Assembly: GCF_036825535.1 (NCBI RefSeq) | Contig: NZ_CP098812.1 | Span: forward strand, 3,534,001 to 3,598,000 | DNA length: 64,000 bases | Source: Parasalinivibrio latis | GTDB taxonomy: Bacteria; Pseudomonadota; Gammaproteobacteria; Enterobacterales; Vibrionaceae | Reading direction: 5' to 3' | Part shown: positions 16,903 to 25,499 of the stretch, piece after piece | Layout: the number at the start of each line of letters is the position of its first letter | Numbering within the stretch: the stretch's first letter is position 1 | Notes under the pieces: model-generated | Told to the model about the DNA's origin: nothing | The model's input: only the letters and a program-made list of their open reading frames with translations | Databases searched by the model: none | Translations under genes and position numbers: made by a program

Positions 16903-18201
16903 ATGAACATTCTTGTTATTGGTGGCGGTGGCCGAGAGCATGCGCTGGCATGGAAAGCCGCCCAGTCGCCAAAGGTAACGAACGTCTTCGTGGCACCGGG
17001 CAATGCCGGTACCGCACTTGAGCCAAAGCTCAACAACGTCAGCATTGGTGCTGAGGACATCCCTGGCCTTCTGGCATTTGCCAAGGAAAACGGCGTTGAC
17101 CTGACCATCGTCGGCCCGGAAGCGCCTCTGGTTATCGGTGTGGTTGATGCATTCCAGGCTGCCGGCCTAAAGATCTTTGGCCCGACAGAGGGTGCAGCCC
17201 AGCTCGAGGGCTCCAAGGCATTCACCAAGGACTTCCTGGCCCGCCATAAAATCCCGACAGCGGATTACCAGAACTTCACCGAAATCGAACCGGCACTGGC
17301 CTACATCCGCGAAAAAGGTGCACCTATCGTGGTTAAGGCTGATGGCCTGGCAGCGGGTAAGGGCGTAATTGTCGCCATGACCGAGCAGGAAGCCGAAGAT
17401 GCCGTGCGCGATATGCTGGCAGGCAATGCATTCGGTGAAGCAGGCAGCCGCGTGGTGATTGAAGAGTTTCTGGATGGTGAGGAAGCAAGCTTTATCGTCA
17501 TGGTAGACGGCAAGAACGTGCTGCCTATGGCCACCAGCCAGGATCACAAGCGCGTTGGCGACGGCGATACCGGACCGAACACCGGCGGCATGGGTGCGTA
17601 CTCTCCGGCTCCGGTTGTCACGGCTGAGATCCACCAGCGTGTGATGGAAGAAGTTATCTACCCAACCGTTCGCAGTATGGAAGCAGAAGGCCACCCATAC
17701 ACCGGTTTCCTTTATGCCGGGCTGATGATTATGGCTGACGGCACACCGAAAGTGATTGAATACAACTGCCGTTTCGGTGACCCGGAAACCCAGCCTATCA
17801 TGATGCGAATGCAGTCTGACCTGGTGGAACTCTGCCTGGCCGCTATCGACGGCAAACTCGATACCATGGACTCAGAGTGGGACGAGCGCGCATCCATCGG
17901 TGTGGTACTCGCAGCCGGTGGTTACCCGGCGGGCTACAACAAGGGTGACGTCATTTCCGGCCTGCCGGATGTTTTCGAAAACGGTGCTGACACCAAGGTA
18001 TTCCATGCAGGCACTGCCGAGAAAGATGGCAATGTCGTCACTAACGGTGGCCGCGTGCTATGTGTCACGGCTCTCGGCAACTCCGTTTCTGAAGCCCAGA
18101 AGAAAGCCTATGAGCAGGTGAAAACCATCTCCTGGGACGGCGCTTTCTACCGCAATGATATTGCTTACCGCGCAATAGCCCGGGAAAACGGCGAGAGTTA
18201 A
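16903..18201 (+). CDS. purD: Phosphoribosylamine-glycine ligase
   Basis: A 432-residue ATP-grasp enzyme that makes glycinamide ribonucleotide. It begins MNILVIGGGGREHALAWK, has the ATP-grasp segments APIVVKADGLAAGKGVIVA and DHKRVGDGDTGPNTGGMGAYSPAP, and the metal-site segment YNCRFGDPETQ. ATG 16903 follows GAGGAACC; the TTG three bases upstream is not needed. It is the second gene of purHD and ends at a strong terminator. Confidence 0.97.
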   Translation: MNILVIGGGGREHALAWKAAQSPKVTNVFVAPGNAGTALEPKLNNVSIGAEDIPGLLAFAKENGVDLTIVGPEAPLVIGVVDAFQAAGLKIFGPTEGAAQLEGSKAFTKDFLARHKIPTADYQNFTEIEPALAYIREKGAPIVVKADGLAAGKGVIVAMTEQEAEDAVRDMLAGNAFGEAGSRVVIEEFLDGEEASFIVMVDGKNVLPMATSQDHKRVGDGDTGPNTGGMGAYSPAPVVTAEIHQRVMEEVIYPTVRSMEAEGHPYTGFLYAGLMIMADGTPKVIEYNCRFGDPETQPIMMRMQSDLVELCLAAIDGKLDTMDSEWDERASIGVVLAAGGYPAGYNKGDVISGLPDVFENGADTKVFHAGTAEKDGNVVTNGGRVLCVTALGNSVSEAQKKAYEQVKTISWDGAFYRNDIAYRAIARENGES

Positions 18202-18225
18202 TCTGCCCTTTATCAAGCCAAAACC

Positions 18226-18257
18226 AAAACGGCCTTCACTTCGAAGGCCGTTTTTTG
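18226..18257 (+). terminator. Terminator after purHD
   Basis: AAACGGCCTT and AAGGCCGTTT form a 10-bp stem with a 7-base loop running into six Ts, 25 bases after the purD stop. Confidence 0.88.
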
Positions 18258-18274
18258 TATCAGGATGTGTTTTT

Positions 18275-18336
18275 ACCCATTGGATTCATTTATTGGATAG
18301 AGATGCTTTCACCCCCCACCAGAATGATCAGGGAAA
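18275..18336. repeat. Intergenic repeat, copy A
   Basis: A segment of about 62 bases starting ACCCATTGG and ending ATGATCAGGGAAA, which resembles a 60-base segment at 58825-58884. Both lie just downstream of a strong terminator on the plus strand. No coding potential is seen. It may belong to a family of dispersed intergenic repeats. Confidence 0.55.
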
Positions 18337-18356
18337 CTGTCTGATTGGTGTTAGCA

Positions 18357-19049
18357 TCAGCTTTCATCGCTTAATTGCGGCGGCGTCAGACACTGGCCTT
18401 CCGGCCCGTCAAGCAACAAAAGGGACGAAAGCGATACTTCACCGGCAGACTCTTTTCCCAGCGCAGCAATAAAGTGGCTGCCAGTAGCAATCTTTTTCGC
18501 AACAGACGCTGGCAGCGGTTGGGTAAATGCCACATTACGCGCCCGGGTGCTGCCACAGGCAACCAGTTCACCGTCGTGCATCTTCCCCTGAATCAGCCGG
18601 GCTCTTTCTGCCTTGAGGGCTTTCACCACATCCAGAGACTGTTCAACACTTCTTTGGTGGGTCTTAATCTGGGATGGGGAAAGGGGAACCACACGCTCAC
18701 CGACCCGGTAGCGCTGGTAAACCGCTTCACCATTGTCATCAAAACGAAGAACCAGTGAAAACGGCTGGATTTCATCATCAACAAACTGCTCACCCTGCTG
18801 GCGCAACTCGCGCAGGACACCGGCACGCCAGGTCGACACACTGTCATAGTGGCCATAATCGCCGACATAAACACGGGATTTCAGGGAAACCGGGAAAGCC
18901 TGTTTTTGTTCAAGCCAATAAATGGAGGTCGCATCACCCGCGGTCTGGCCGGTGATAAATGTTTCAACGGGAATAGTTTGATCGGAAAAACTTGAACAGC
19001 CACCAATCAATAAAAAAACTGGTAGAATCAGGGAGGCAATAAAACGCAT
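18357..19049 (-). CDS. yjaH: DUF1481-family lipoprotein
   Basis: About 230 residues. MRFIASLILPVFLLIGGC is a lipoprotein signal with lipobox IGGC, so the mature protein should be anchored at an inner or outer membrane through Cys18. The rest (SIYWLEQKQAFPVSLKSRVYVGDYGHYDS and onward) matches the YjaH/DUF1481 family, whose function is unknown. It lies next to hupA as in enterics and vibrios. I chose the methionine with GGAG upstream rather than one five codons earlier. Confidence 0.85.
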   Translation of the reverse strand: MRFIASLILPVFLLIGGCSSFSDQTIPVETFITGQTAGDATSIYWLEQKQAFPVSLKSRVYVGDYGHYDSVSTWRAGVLRELRQQGEQFVDDEIQPFSLVLRFDDNGEAVYQRYRVGERVVPLSPSQIKTHQRSVEQSLDVVKALKAERARLIQGKMHDGELVACGSTRARNVAFTQPLPASVAKKIATGSHFIAALGKESAGEVSLSSLLLLDGPEGQCLTPPQLSDES

Positions 19050-19093
19050 AGAAGGCTCCGCCAAAACAGAGATTTGTTTTGGCGGAGTATAGA

Positions 19094-19366
19094 TTAGTTA
19101 ACGGCGTCTTTCAGCGCTTTACCAGCTACAAACGCAGGAACGTTAGCAGCAGCAATCTGAATTTCTGCACCAGTCTGTGGGTTACGGCCAGTGCGAGCAG
19201 CGCGGTGGTTAACTTTGAAAGTACCAAAGCCGATCAGCTGAACCTGATCACCATCTTTCAGCGCACCTTCGATACCAGACAGTGTGGCTTCCAGTGCAGC
19301 TTTCGCTTGTGCTTTAGACAGGTCTGCTTTTTCAGCGATCAGGTCGATCAGTTGGGTTTTGTTCAT
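19094..19366 (-). CDS. hupA: DNA-binding protein HU-alpha
   Basis: A 90-residue histone-like protein starting MNKTQLIDLIAEKADLSKAQAK, with GFGTFKVNHRAARTGRNPQTG, the DNA-contacting arm region with the invariant RNPQTG. It ends in AGKALKDAVN. HU compacts and bends DNA without strong sequence preference. The 227 bases upstream to the next gene (19367-19593) are non-coding and should hold the promoters of both divergent genes. Confidence 0.98.
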   Translation of the reverse strand: MNKTQLIDLIAEKADLSKAQAKAALEATLSGIEGALKDGDQVQLIGFGTFKVNHRAARTGRNPQTGAEIQIAAANVPAFVAGKALKDAVN

Positions 19367-19593
19367 CAGTCTTCCCTTCTAGGTGTTTTGTTTCAACAAA
19401 ATCAACTCTAATCCAAAAGAAGCCAGACTGGCAAAGGTTTGTCGCGCCTTAGACGACTATATGCGGACTCTTTAACCATAAACTGAGCGCAGCCTCACAA
19501 AATGTTACGTATTATGCGGCTTCCGCTATTGGTTATTAGCCAACAAGCCCCGATTTTATAACGGTAAAATTACACATACTCATCGAGAAAAGA

Positions 19594-20751
19594 ATGACAC
19601 TGCTTATTGTTTATATCGCCCTGGCGATTGGTGTTTCCTTTATTTGCTCCGTGTTGGAAGCAGTTTTATTGAGTATCACCCCAAGTTACCTCGCAACCCT
19701 CCGCCAGCAACAACATCCTGCTGCTGAGCGACTCGGTAAACTGAAAGATGATATTGACCGTCCTCTGGCCTCTATTCTGACCCTGAATACCATCGCCCAC
19801 ACCGTTGGTGCAGCAGCATCCGGTGCACAGGCAGCAAAGGTGTTCGGTGAAGCCTGGCTGGGGGTTTTCTCCGGTGTCCTGACACTGGCTATCCTGCTGC
19901 TTTCTGAAATCGTGCCAAAAACCATTGGTGCGACATACTGGCGCCAGCTTGCTCCGTCATCTGCCGTTATCCTGAAATGGATGGTTTGGATGCTGGCACC
20001 ACTCGTGTGGCTCTCCAACCAGATCACAAGCCGCTTGGCCCGTGGCCACGAAGCGCCAAAAATGCGTGATGAACTTTCAGCCATGGCGATGCTGGCAACT
20101 GAAAGCGGAGAGCTGGCAGACAATGAGTCAAAAATGCTCTCTAACCTGCTGGAGCTGCGTGAGGTACCCGTTACCCGAATCATGACACCACGCCCGGTAC
20201 TGTTCCGCGTGCCTGCTGACCTGACAATTGATGAATTCATTACCCAGCACCAGGATACGCCGTTTTCACGCCCTCTGGTCTATGCCGGCCAGCGCGACAA
20301 CATCCTGGGCTTTGTCCACCGCCTGGAACTGTTCGCAGCCAGCCGCCGCGGCGACGGGCACAAGCAGCTCGGGGCGGCAATGCGCCCACTGCCTGTGATT
20401 ATGAATACCTTCACGGTGCCACATGCATTCGATACCCTGATGGCTCGCCGCTCTCAGATTGGCATGATTGTGGACGAATACGGTACGGTCCAGGGCATTG
20501 TGACCCTTGAAGACATCTTCGAGCATCTGGTGGGGGCGGAAATTGTCGACGAGGCTGACAAGACCACGGACATGCAGCAGCTTGCGTTCCAGCGCTGGGA
20601 AGACTGGAAAGTGCAACATGGCATGATTGAAAGCCCGGATGATGACACAGAGGAAACACCGTCTGAACCCGAAGATGAGAAGGCCGAGGCTCAGGACGCG
20701 GCTGAAGGTGATACAGAAGCCCCCCAAAAGGCACTGGAAGAGGTTAAATAA
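19594..20751 (+). CDS. CNNM-domain (DUF21) CBS membrane protein
   Basis: A 385-residue protein. The N-terminal CNNM/DUF21 region (about residues 1-150) has three to four membrane segments and the signature TLNTIAHTVGAAASGAQA and SEIVPKTIGATYW. A pair of CBS domains (about 185-330) follows, with VTRIMTPRPVLFRV and GMIVDEYGTVQGIVTLEDIFEHLVG. The last 50 residues are highly acidic. The CorC/HlyC domain seen in longer relatives is missing. Related proteins affect Mg2+/Co2+ handling; that role here is inferred. Confidence 0.85.
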   Translation: MTLLIVYIALAIGVSFICSVLEAVLLSITPSYLATLRQQQHPAAERLGKLKDDIDRPLASILTLNTIAHTVGAAASGAQAAKVFGEAWLGVFSGVLTLAILLLSEIVPKTIGATYWRQLAPSSAVILKWMVWMLAPLVWLSNQITSRLARGHEAPKMRDELSAMAMLATESGELADNESKMLSNLLELREVPVTRIMTPRPVLFRVPADLTIDEFITQHQDTPFSRPLVYAGQRDNILGFVHRLELFAASRRGDGHKQLGAAMRPLPVIMNTFTVPHAFDTLMARRSQIGMIVDEYGTVQGIVTLEDIFEHLVGAEIVDEADKTTDMQQLAFQRWEDWKVQHGMIESPDDDTEETPSEPEDEKAEAQDAAEGDTEAPQKALEEVK

Positions 20752-20752
20752 C

Positions 20753-20781
20753 AAAAGAGCGGGCAATGGCCCGCTCTTTTC
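20753..20781. terminator. Bidirectional terminator
   Basis: AAAAGAGCGGGC and GCCCGCTCTTTT form a perfect 12-bp stem with a 4-base loop between the convergent CNNM gene and yjaG, giving a T-run in each direction. Confidence 0.88.
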
Positions 20782-20801
20782 AATTCACCCGTTAGAATGG
20801 C

Positions 20802-21389
20802 TTACAGGCCGATTCCCAGGTTGCTGATGCCGGATTCACGCAGTTCGGCGCGAATGCCTTTAATCATTTCGATATCGCGGCTCTCTGCATTTTTCAGGGC
20901 ACGGAAGATATCCCACTGAATGTCCCACTCGCCGCAAACCGACTCAAAAGACTTCTGGTTTTCATCCGTGACTTGCTCGCCGCCCTGGGCTTCTTCAAGC
21001 TGGGCGACACTGCGCACGGAAATCTGGCTGATTTTCAGCACGGTTTCGGCAATCAGGTCACGGTCCAGCAGGCTGTGGAGCAGGTTCGCCATCGCTTCAC
21101 AGGCATCCACCGCCGGGTAGGTCAGATAGAGGTCATACACCTCTTTCTCCGGGATCAGGTCTTCCAGCTTTTCCAGTTGGCGCTCGAAGTTAGCTTTGGC
21201 ATTCTTAACAGTCAGGGATTCCCAGACCGTATCGAGAATCGCATGGAACTGGCGTGGGTCGGCAAATTCAGTCTGCTCGCAGAACAGTGCATAGTTTGGG
21301 TACATGCGTTCCACCAGCGCAGCCATAAAAGTAACCTGCTGCCATGGCTCGAACTTCTCGAGGCGCAGTTGAAGGGGGTTTCTCAGCAT
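20802..21389 (-). CDS. yjaG: DUF416-family protein YjaG
   Basis: A 195-residue cytosolic protein that starts MLRNPLQLRLEKFEPWQQVTFMAALVERMYPNY. It contains WDIQWDIFRALKNAESRDIEMIKGIRAELRESGISNLGI, clearly the YjaG/DUF416 family, at family length. Function is unknown. The hemE-yjaG-hupA neighbourhood matches E. coli. No membrane segments or catalytic motifs are obvious. Confidence 0.88.
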   Translation of the reverse strand: MLRNPLQLRLEKFEPWQQVTFMAALVERMYPNYALFCEQTEFADPRQFHAILDTVWESLTVKNAKANFERQLEKLEDLIPEKEVYDLYLTYPAVDACEAMANLLHSLLDRDLIAETVLKISQISVRSVAQLEEAQGGEQVTDENQKSFESVCGEWDIQWDIFRALKNAESRDIEMIKGIRAELRESGISNLGIGL

Positions 21390-21487
21390 AGGAGGCTCGT
21401 TTTCTCTTAACCGGACCAGCGGCCGGTCAGCACCGGCCTGTTTGGCGGCAGTTTACTCTATCCAACTGACAGACAAAAGGACGCACC

Positions 21488-22393
21488 TTGAACAAATTAT
21501 GGATTGAGTCGCAGGAACGCGACGCCTACCTTGACCTCTTCCACCGGGCCAGACTGCCGGAACTGGTACTTGCACGGAGCCCTGAAGAAGCCGATATCGT
21601 CCTTGCCGACCCACCGCGTATTGCCCCAGTACTGGACAGCTTCACTACCATGGCTTGGTTGCAGTCCACCTTTGCCGGGGTGGATGCCTTGGTTACAACG
21701 CCCCGCCGGGATTACATACTGACAAATGTCCAGGGTATTTTCGGTGCGCTGATGGCCGAATACGTGATGGGGTGCCTTATCAACCATTTCAGGCATCTCC
21801 CGCAATACAGGGAACAGCAAAATGCCGAAACATGGAAACAACTGCCCTACGAAGGGCTTGCCGGGAAACACCTTGTGTTGGTCGGTGCCGGCTCAATTGG
21901 AAGCCATGTTGGTAGGATGGCCGGCATGTTCGGGCTTTTGGTCACAGCGGTCACCCGGAGCGGAAGGCCGGTTGAGGGCATCGCAAACTGCATTGCTGTC
22001 AGTGAGATGGAAACGGTGCTGCCGGACGCTGATATCATCGTCTCCACCCTGCCGGGGACAAAACAGACCCAGGGGTTATTCAACCGGGATTTTTTCAGCC
22101 GTTGCAGTGACGCTGTTTTTATCAATGTCGGCAGGGGCAATGTGGTTGACGAGGCAGCGCTGCTGGAAGCCCTGGAGCAAAAACAGGTACAACACGCTTT
22201 CCTGGACGTGTTTGTACAAGAGCCGCTTCCGGCTGGCAACCCGCTCTGGAAATACCCTGCCGTTACCATTACCCCCCATATTTCTGCACACAGTTTCCCG
22301 CAGCAGGTATTTGCCCTTTTTGCCGACAACTACCTTCGCTGGCAACGCGGTGAGCAGCTGGAATCGGTTGTGGACATGGAAAGGGGGTACTGA
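21488..22393 (+). CDS. D-2-hydroxyacid dehydrogenase (GhrA-like)
   Basis: A 301-residue NAD(P)-dependent oxidoreductase. It has the Rossmann motif LVLVGAGSIGSHVGRMAGMFG (about residues 132-152), then TLPGTKQTQGLFN and NVGRGNVVDEAALLEAL with the catalytic arginine region. VFVQEPLPAGNPLW holds the conserved glutamate and TPHISA the catalytic histidine. It likely reduces 2-oxoacids such as glyoxylate or hydroxypyruvate. It starts with TTG at 21488 behind AAAGGA and lies 2 bases upstream of the glycosylase gene. Confidence 0.85.
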   Translation: MNKLWIESQERDAYLDLFHRARLPELVLARSPEEADIVLADPPRIAPVLDSFTTMAWLQSTFAGVDALVTTPRRDYILTNVQGIFGALMAEYVMGCLINHFRHLPQYREQQNAETWKQLPYEGLAGKHLVLVGAGSIGSHVGRMAGMFGLLVTAVTRSGRPVEGIANCIAVSEMETVLPDADIIVSTLPGTKQTQGLFNRDFFSRCSDAVFINVGRGNVVDEAALLEALEQKQVQHAFLDVFVQEPLPAGNPLWKYPAVTITPHISAHSFPQQVFALFADNYLRWQRGEQLESVVDMERGY

Positions 22394-22395
22394 CA

Positions 22396-22992
22396 GTGGG
22401 TCAACCAGAACTCGACGCGCTTTTCCGGCAAATCCGGGCCTGTACTCTGTGTGAGACACACCTTCCCCTCGGGCCCCGCCCGGTTATAAGGGGGTCAGCC
22501 TCTGCCCGGTTACTGATCATCGGCCAGGCACCGGGCACCCGGGTACACGAAACCGGCATTCCGTGGAATGATCCAAGCGGAGACCGGCTGCGCCAGTGGC
22601 TCGACATGGACAAGGACTCCTTCTACGACGAGAGCAAAATCGCCATTATGCCGATGGGCCTTTGTTACCCGGGCAAAGGGAAATCCGGCGATTTACCACC
22701 CCGCCCGGAATGCCAGCCTCAGTGGCACCCTAAAGTGCTCGATTTGCTCCCTGGCATCGGCATGACGCTGCTTGTGGGTGACTATGCCCAACGCTGCTAC
22801 CTGGAAAACCGGCCGAAAACCCTGACAGAAACGGTCCGGGGCTGGCAACAATGGGCACCGGCTTACCTGCCCCTGCCTCACCCGTCCCCGCGCAACACAT
22901 TGTGGCTCCGGCGCAACCCATGGTTTGAGGAAGAGGTGGTACCTTACATGCGGGAAAAAGTGAGAGGGTTCCTGGATGGTACCAGGATATAA
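22396..22992 (+). CDS. Uracil-DNA glycosylase superfamily protein, Fe-S type
   Basis: A 198-residue protein of the uracil-DNA glycosylase superfamily. Motif A is IIGQAPG (about residues 41-47) and motif B is HPSPRN (about 155-160). Four cysteines are arranged as C-x2-C near residue 16 and C-x15-C further on (GLCYPG to PEC), as in the 4Fe-4S cluster of family 4 enzymes. It should remove uracil or a related damaged base from DNA. It starts with GTG and is cotranscribed with the dehydrogenase gene. Confidence 0.82.
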   Translation: MGQPELDALFRQIRACTLCETHLPLGPRPVIRGSASARLLIIGQAPGTRVHETGIPWNDPSGDRLRQWLDMDKDSFYDESKIAIMPMGLCYPGKGKSGDLPPRPECQPQWHPKVLDLLPGIGMTLLVGDYAQRCYLENRPKTLTETVRGWQQWAPAYLPLPHPSPRNTLWLRRNPWFEEEVVPYMREKVRGFLDGTRI

Positions 22993-23018
22993 AAAACCCC
23001 GGCAAAAACCGGGGTTCA
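22991..23018. terminator. Bidirectional terminator
   Basis: AACCCCGG and CCGGGGTT stem arms with an A-run on the left and a short T-run on the right lie between the convergent glycosylase and hemE genes. Confidence 0.8.
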
Positions 23019-23024
23019 ATATGG

Positions 23025-24092
23025 TTAGCCGTGGTATGGCTTGGACAGCTCGTGGACTGCTTCCACAAATACACCGGCGTTTTCCGGCGGTACATCCAGG
23101 TGGATACCATGGCCTAGGTTGAATACATGGCCTGTTCCATTACCGTAGCCAGCCAGGATAGTTGCCACTTCCTCTCGGATACGGTCATGTGGGGCATACA
23201 GCATGGATGGGTCCATGTTGCCCTGCAGTGCCACTTTGTCACCCACACGTCGGCGGGCGTCAGCGATATCAATGGTCCAGTCCAGGCCAACTGCATCACA
23301 ACCGGTTGCAGCAATGTGTTCAAGCCACATCCCGCCATTCTTGGTGAACAGGGTCACCGGTACACGACGGCCATCATTCTCACGGATCAGGCCGTCAACA
23401 ATTTTGTGCATGTACTGGAGTGAGAAGTCTTTGTAGTCGCGAGGAGTCAGCACACCGCCCCAGGTATCAAACACCATCACAGACTGGGCACCGGCCTTAA
23501 TCTGGGCATTGAGGTAAGAGATCACACTGTCAGCCAGCTTATCCAGCAACAGGTGCAGGGTCTGCGGCTCGGCATACATCATTTTCTTGATTTTAGTGAA
23601 TGCCTTTGAGCTGCCGCCTTCAACCATATAGGTAGCCAGCGTCCATGGGCTGCCGGAAAAACCAATCAGTGGGACTTCGCCGTTCAGCCCTTTACGGATA
23701 GTGCGGACTGCATTCATCACATACTGCAGCTCGCCTTCCGGATCGGGGATTCCAATTTTGTCTACGTCTGCGCGGCATGTAACCGGGCGCTCAAACTTAG
23801 GGCCCTCACCGGCTTCAAAGTACAAGCCCAGCCCCATTGCATCAGGGATGGTCAGGATATCCGAAAACAGGATTGCGGCATCCAGGTTAAAACGGCGCAA
23901 TGGCTGCAGGGTAACTTCACACGCCAGCTCAGCATTCTTGCACAGTGACATAAAGTCACCGGCCTGGCTGCGGGTTTCACGGTACTCAGGCAGATAACGC
24001 CCGGCCTGGCGCATCATCCAGACAGGGGTACAGTCTACTGGCTCTTTGAGCAGCGCGCGCAAATAGCGATCGTTCTTCAATTCCGTCATCAT
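23025..24092 (-). CDS. hemE: Uroporphyrinogen decarboxylase
   Basis: A 355-residue heme biosynthesis enzyme starting MTELKNDRYLRALLKEPVDCTPVWMMRQAGRYLPEYRE, with the catalytic PVWMMRQAGRYLPEYR signature, GFSGSPWTLATYMVEGG and the C-terminal FNLGHGIHLDVPPEN. It decarboxylates uroporphyrinogen III to coproporphyrinogen III. In the uninfected chromosome it would follow nudC on the same strand; the prophage separates them. A TACAAT -10-like hexamer is on the minus strand at 24120-24125. The gap from 24093 to the left att holds no gene that I can see. Confidence 0.98.
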   Translation of the reverse strand: MMTELKNDRYLRALLKEPVDCTPVWMMRQAGRYLPEYRETRSQAGDFMSLCKNAELACEVTLQPLRRFNLDAAILFSDILTIPDAMGLGLYFEAGEGPKFERPVTCRADVDKIGIPDPEGELQYVMNAVRTIRKGLNGEVPLIGFSGSPWTLATYMVEGGSSKAFTKIKKMMYAEPQTLHLLLDKLADSVISYLNAQIKAGAQSVMVFDTWGGVLTPRDYKDFSLQYMHKIVDGLIRENDGRRVPVTLFTKNGGMWLEHIAATGCDAVGLDWTIDIADARRRVGDKVALQGNMDPSMLYAPHDRIREEVATILAGYGNGTGHVFNLGHGIHLDVPPENAGVFVEAVHELSKPYHG

Positions 24093-24272
24093 CTAAATCC
24101 TGAGGCTAAAAGTGGCGCTATTGTATCACCCCAACCTGCAGACGACAGAGACCCAATGTTAACCGGATCATATTTATAACAAACGATCCTCAGGCACCAT
24201 TGCCGCGATCTTGAGCGCGTGTTAAAAAATGACCCGCAGACAATAAAAACTAAGCTATACAAGAAAAAACCC

Positions 24273-24315
24273 ATAATCGCATCTTACCCCGCCTACCCTA
24301 CGGCGGGTTTTTTTT
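24273..24315 (+). repeat. attL, inside a terminator-like hairpin
   Basis: The 18-base core ATAATCGCATCTTACCCC (24273-24290) is identical to 57305-57322. The homology continues as CCCGCC...GGCGGG hairpin arms (24288-24293 and 24302-24307) and eight Ts (24308-24315). The host side is on the left. Compared with attR the stem differs by one compensated base pair. Confidence 0.85.
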
Positions 24316-24427
24316 GCCTGCCCGAAATCACTGGCTTTAGCGCGTATTTACTGGGCTTGGCGGTGATTTCTCGGAACTAACTAAATGTAAGATTCATGCA
24401 AATACTACGGTATATTTACAAACTCAG

Positions 24428-24456
24428 GAGCCATTTTAGAGCCACTTGGAGCCACT
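24428..24456 (+). repeat. GAGCCA repeats next to the integrase end
   Basis: GAGCCA occurs at 24428, 24439 and 24449, spaced 11 and 10 bases, about one helical turn. A further TTTAGAGCCAC copy lies at 57237-57246, near the right att. Helically phased short repeats close to the core are typical of integrase arm sites or excisionase sites; the role is inferred. Confidence 0.45.
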
Positions 24457-25498
24457 ATCCGATGAGGCCGACAAGCGGGTTTAATTCCGTTGCCTGGGCT
24501 AAGTGACCGGGGGAATGGTGAGCGTAACGCATGGTCATTGTGATGTTGGCGTGACCAAGAATTCGTTGCAGTGTGAGGATGTCGCCACCTTTCTGCATAA
24601 ACAGGCTTGCAAAGGTGTGGCGGAATACGTGGGTTTTCTGCCCGGCAGGCAAATGGGGAAAGGCTTTACCCAACCGCTTTTCCAGATTCTTTCGAACCTC
24701 TGGGAAAGGCAGGCCATGTTCCTTTTCGTATTCAGTGATCTCGTTATAGAGCCAGGGCGCGATTGGCACCGTCCGGTTTTGGCCGGATTTGGTGTTGGTG
24801 AACGTAAGCTTGTATTTTGTCACCCGCGATTTAGCCAGGTTCTCCGCTTCGGAAATCCGGCAGCCGGTGGCAAGACAGATTTTTGTTACCAGCTGCAGTG
24901 GAACGGTTAACCCTTTTCTGGCATTAGCCAGCGACCCGATAAAAAGCACGATTTCGTCTTCAGAGAGATAACTCATATCGGCCTGGTCGGATTTAACCCG
25001 GCGAACATTCACCAGCGGATTCGGATAACTGATTTCGTCAGCTGCAATCAGGTAGTTATAAACTGCTTTGAGCAGAGATAAATCCACATTGTGTGTGGCG
25101 GCAGATACAGCCTTGTCTTTCCCATATTCAGCAGCAAAACGGTTGCGGCGGTGTGCGCGCCAATGAAGAAACTCTTTGGCCGTAAAGGTTCTGGCCATTG
25201 GGTTGCCAAGTTCTTCAATCAGGTTTTTCAGACGGGAGAGGCTTTTCTCTCCCCCTTTCAAGTGCTGGCCGTGCAGCTGAAACCACAGCTCTGCCAATTC
25301 CAGCAGCGATCGGCAATCTTTGCTTTCACCAAGCCAGGGCTTTGCCGATGCTTTTTCCAGTTCGAAACGCTCAAAAGCCAACGCCTCCCCTTTGGTCGCG
25401 AAGCGTTTTCTCACTCTTTTGCCGTGCTTTTTGCCGAATGGGAAACAGTCACAAAGCCAGGGTTTGGCGCTGCCGTCTTTAAGGTTTCGAACTGCCAT
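24455..25498 (-). CDS. int: Prophage tyrosine-recombinase integrase
   Basis: A 347-residue tyrosine recombinase of the P2/HP1 integrase type. The N-terminal arm-binding and core-binding parts are followed by the catalytic domain with ATGCRISEAENL (first catalytic arginine, about residue 213). THVFRHTFASLF is the H-x-x-R box and LGHANITMTMRYAHHSPGHL holds the nucleophilic tyrosine (about residue 326). It catalyses integration at the hemE-nudC site. It is the last gene of the leftward cI operon, 1 base after the PH/SHOCT gene, and ends about 140 bases from attL. Confidence 0.95.
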   Translation of the reverse strand: MAVRNLKDGSAKPWLCDCFPFGKKHGKRVRKRFATKGEALAFERFELEKASAKPWLGESKDCRSLLELAELWFQLHGQHLKGGEKSLSRLKNLIEELGNPMARTFTAKEFLHWRAHRRNRFAAEYGKDKAVSAATHNVDLSLLKAVYNYLIAADEISYPNPLVNVRRVKSDQADMSYLSEDEIVLFIGSLANARKGLTVPLQLVTKICLATGCRISEAENLAKSRVTKYKLTFTNTKSGQNRTVPIAPWLYNEITEYEKEHGLPFPEVRKNLEKRLGKAFPHLPAGQKTHVFRHTFASLFMQKGGDILTLQRILGHANITMTMRYAHHSPGHLAQATELNPLVGLIG

Positions 25499-25499
25499 G

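Noticed and set aside
24284..24310. On the minus strand the att hairpin region (GTAGGGTA, then GGGGTAAGATG) resembles the 5' end of Spot 42 small RNA.
   Set aside because: The match stops after GTAAGATG, the rest of Spot 42 (including its conserved unpaired regions and terminator) is absent, and spf normally lies beside polA/engB. Treated as coincidence.
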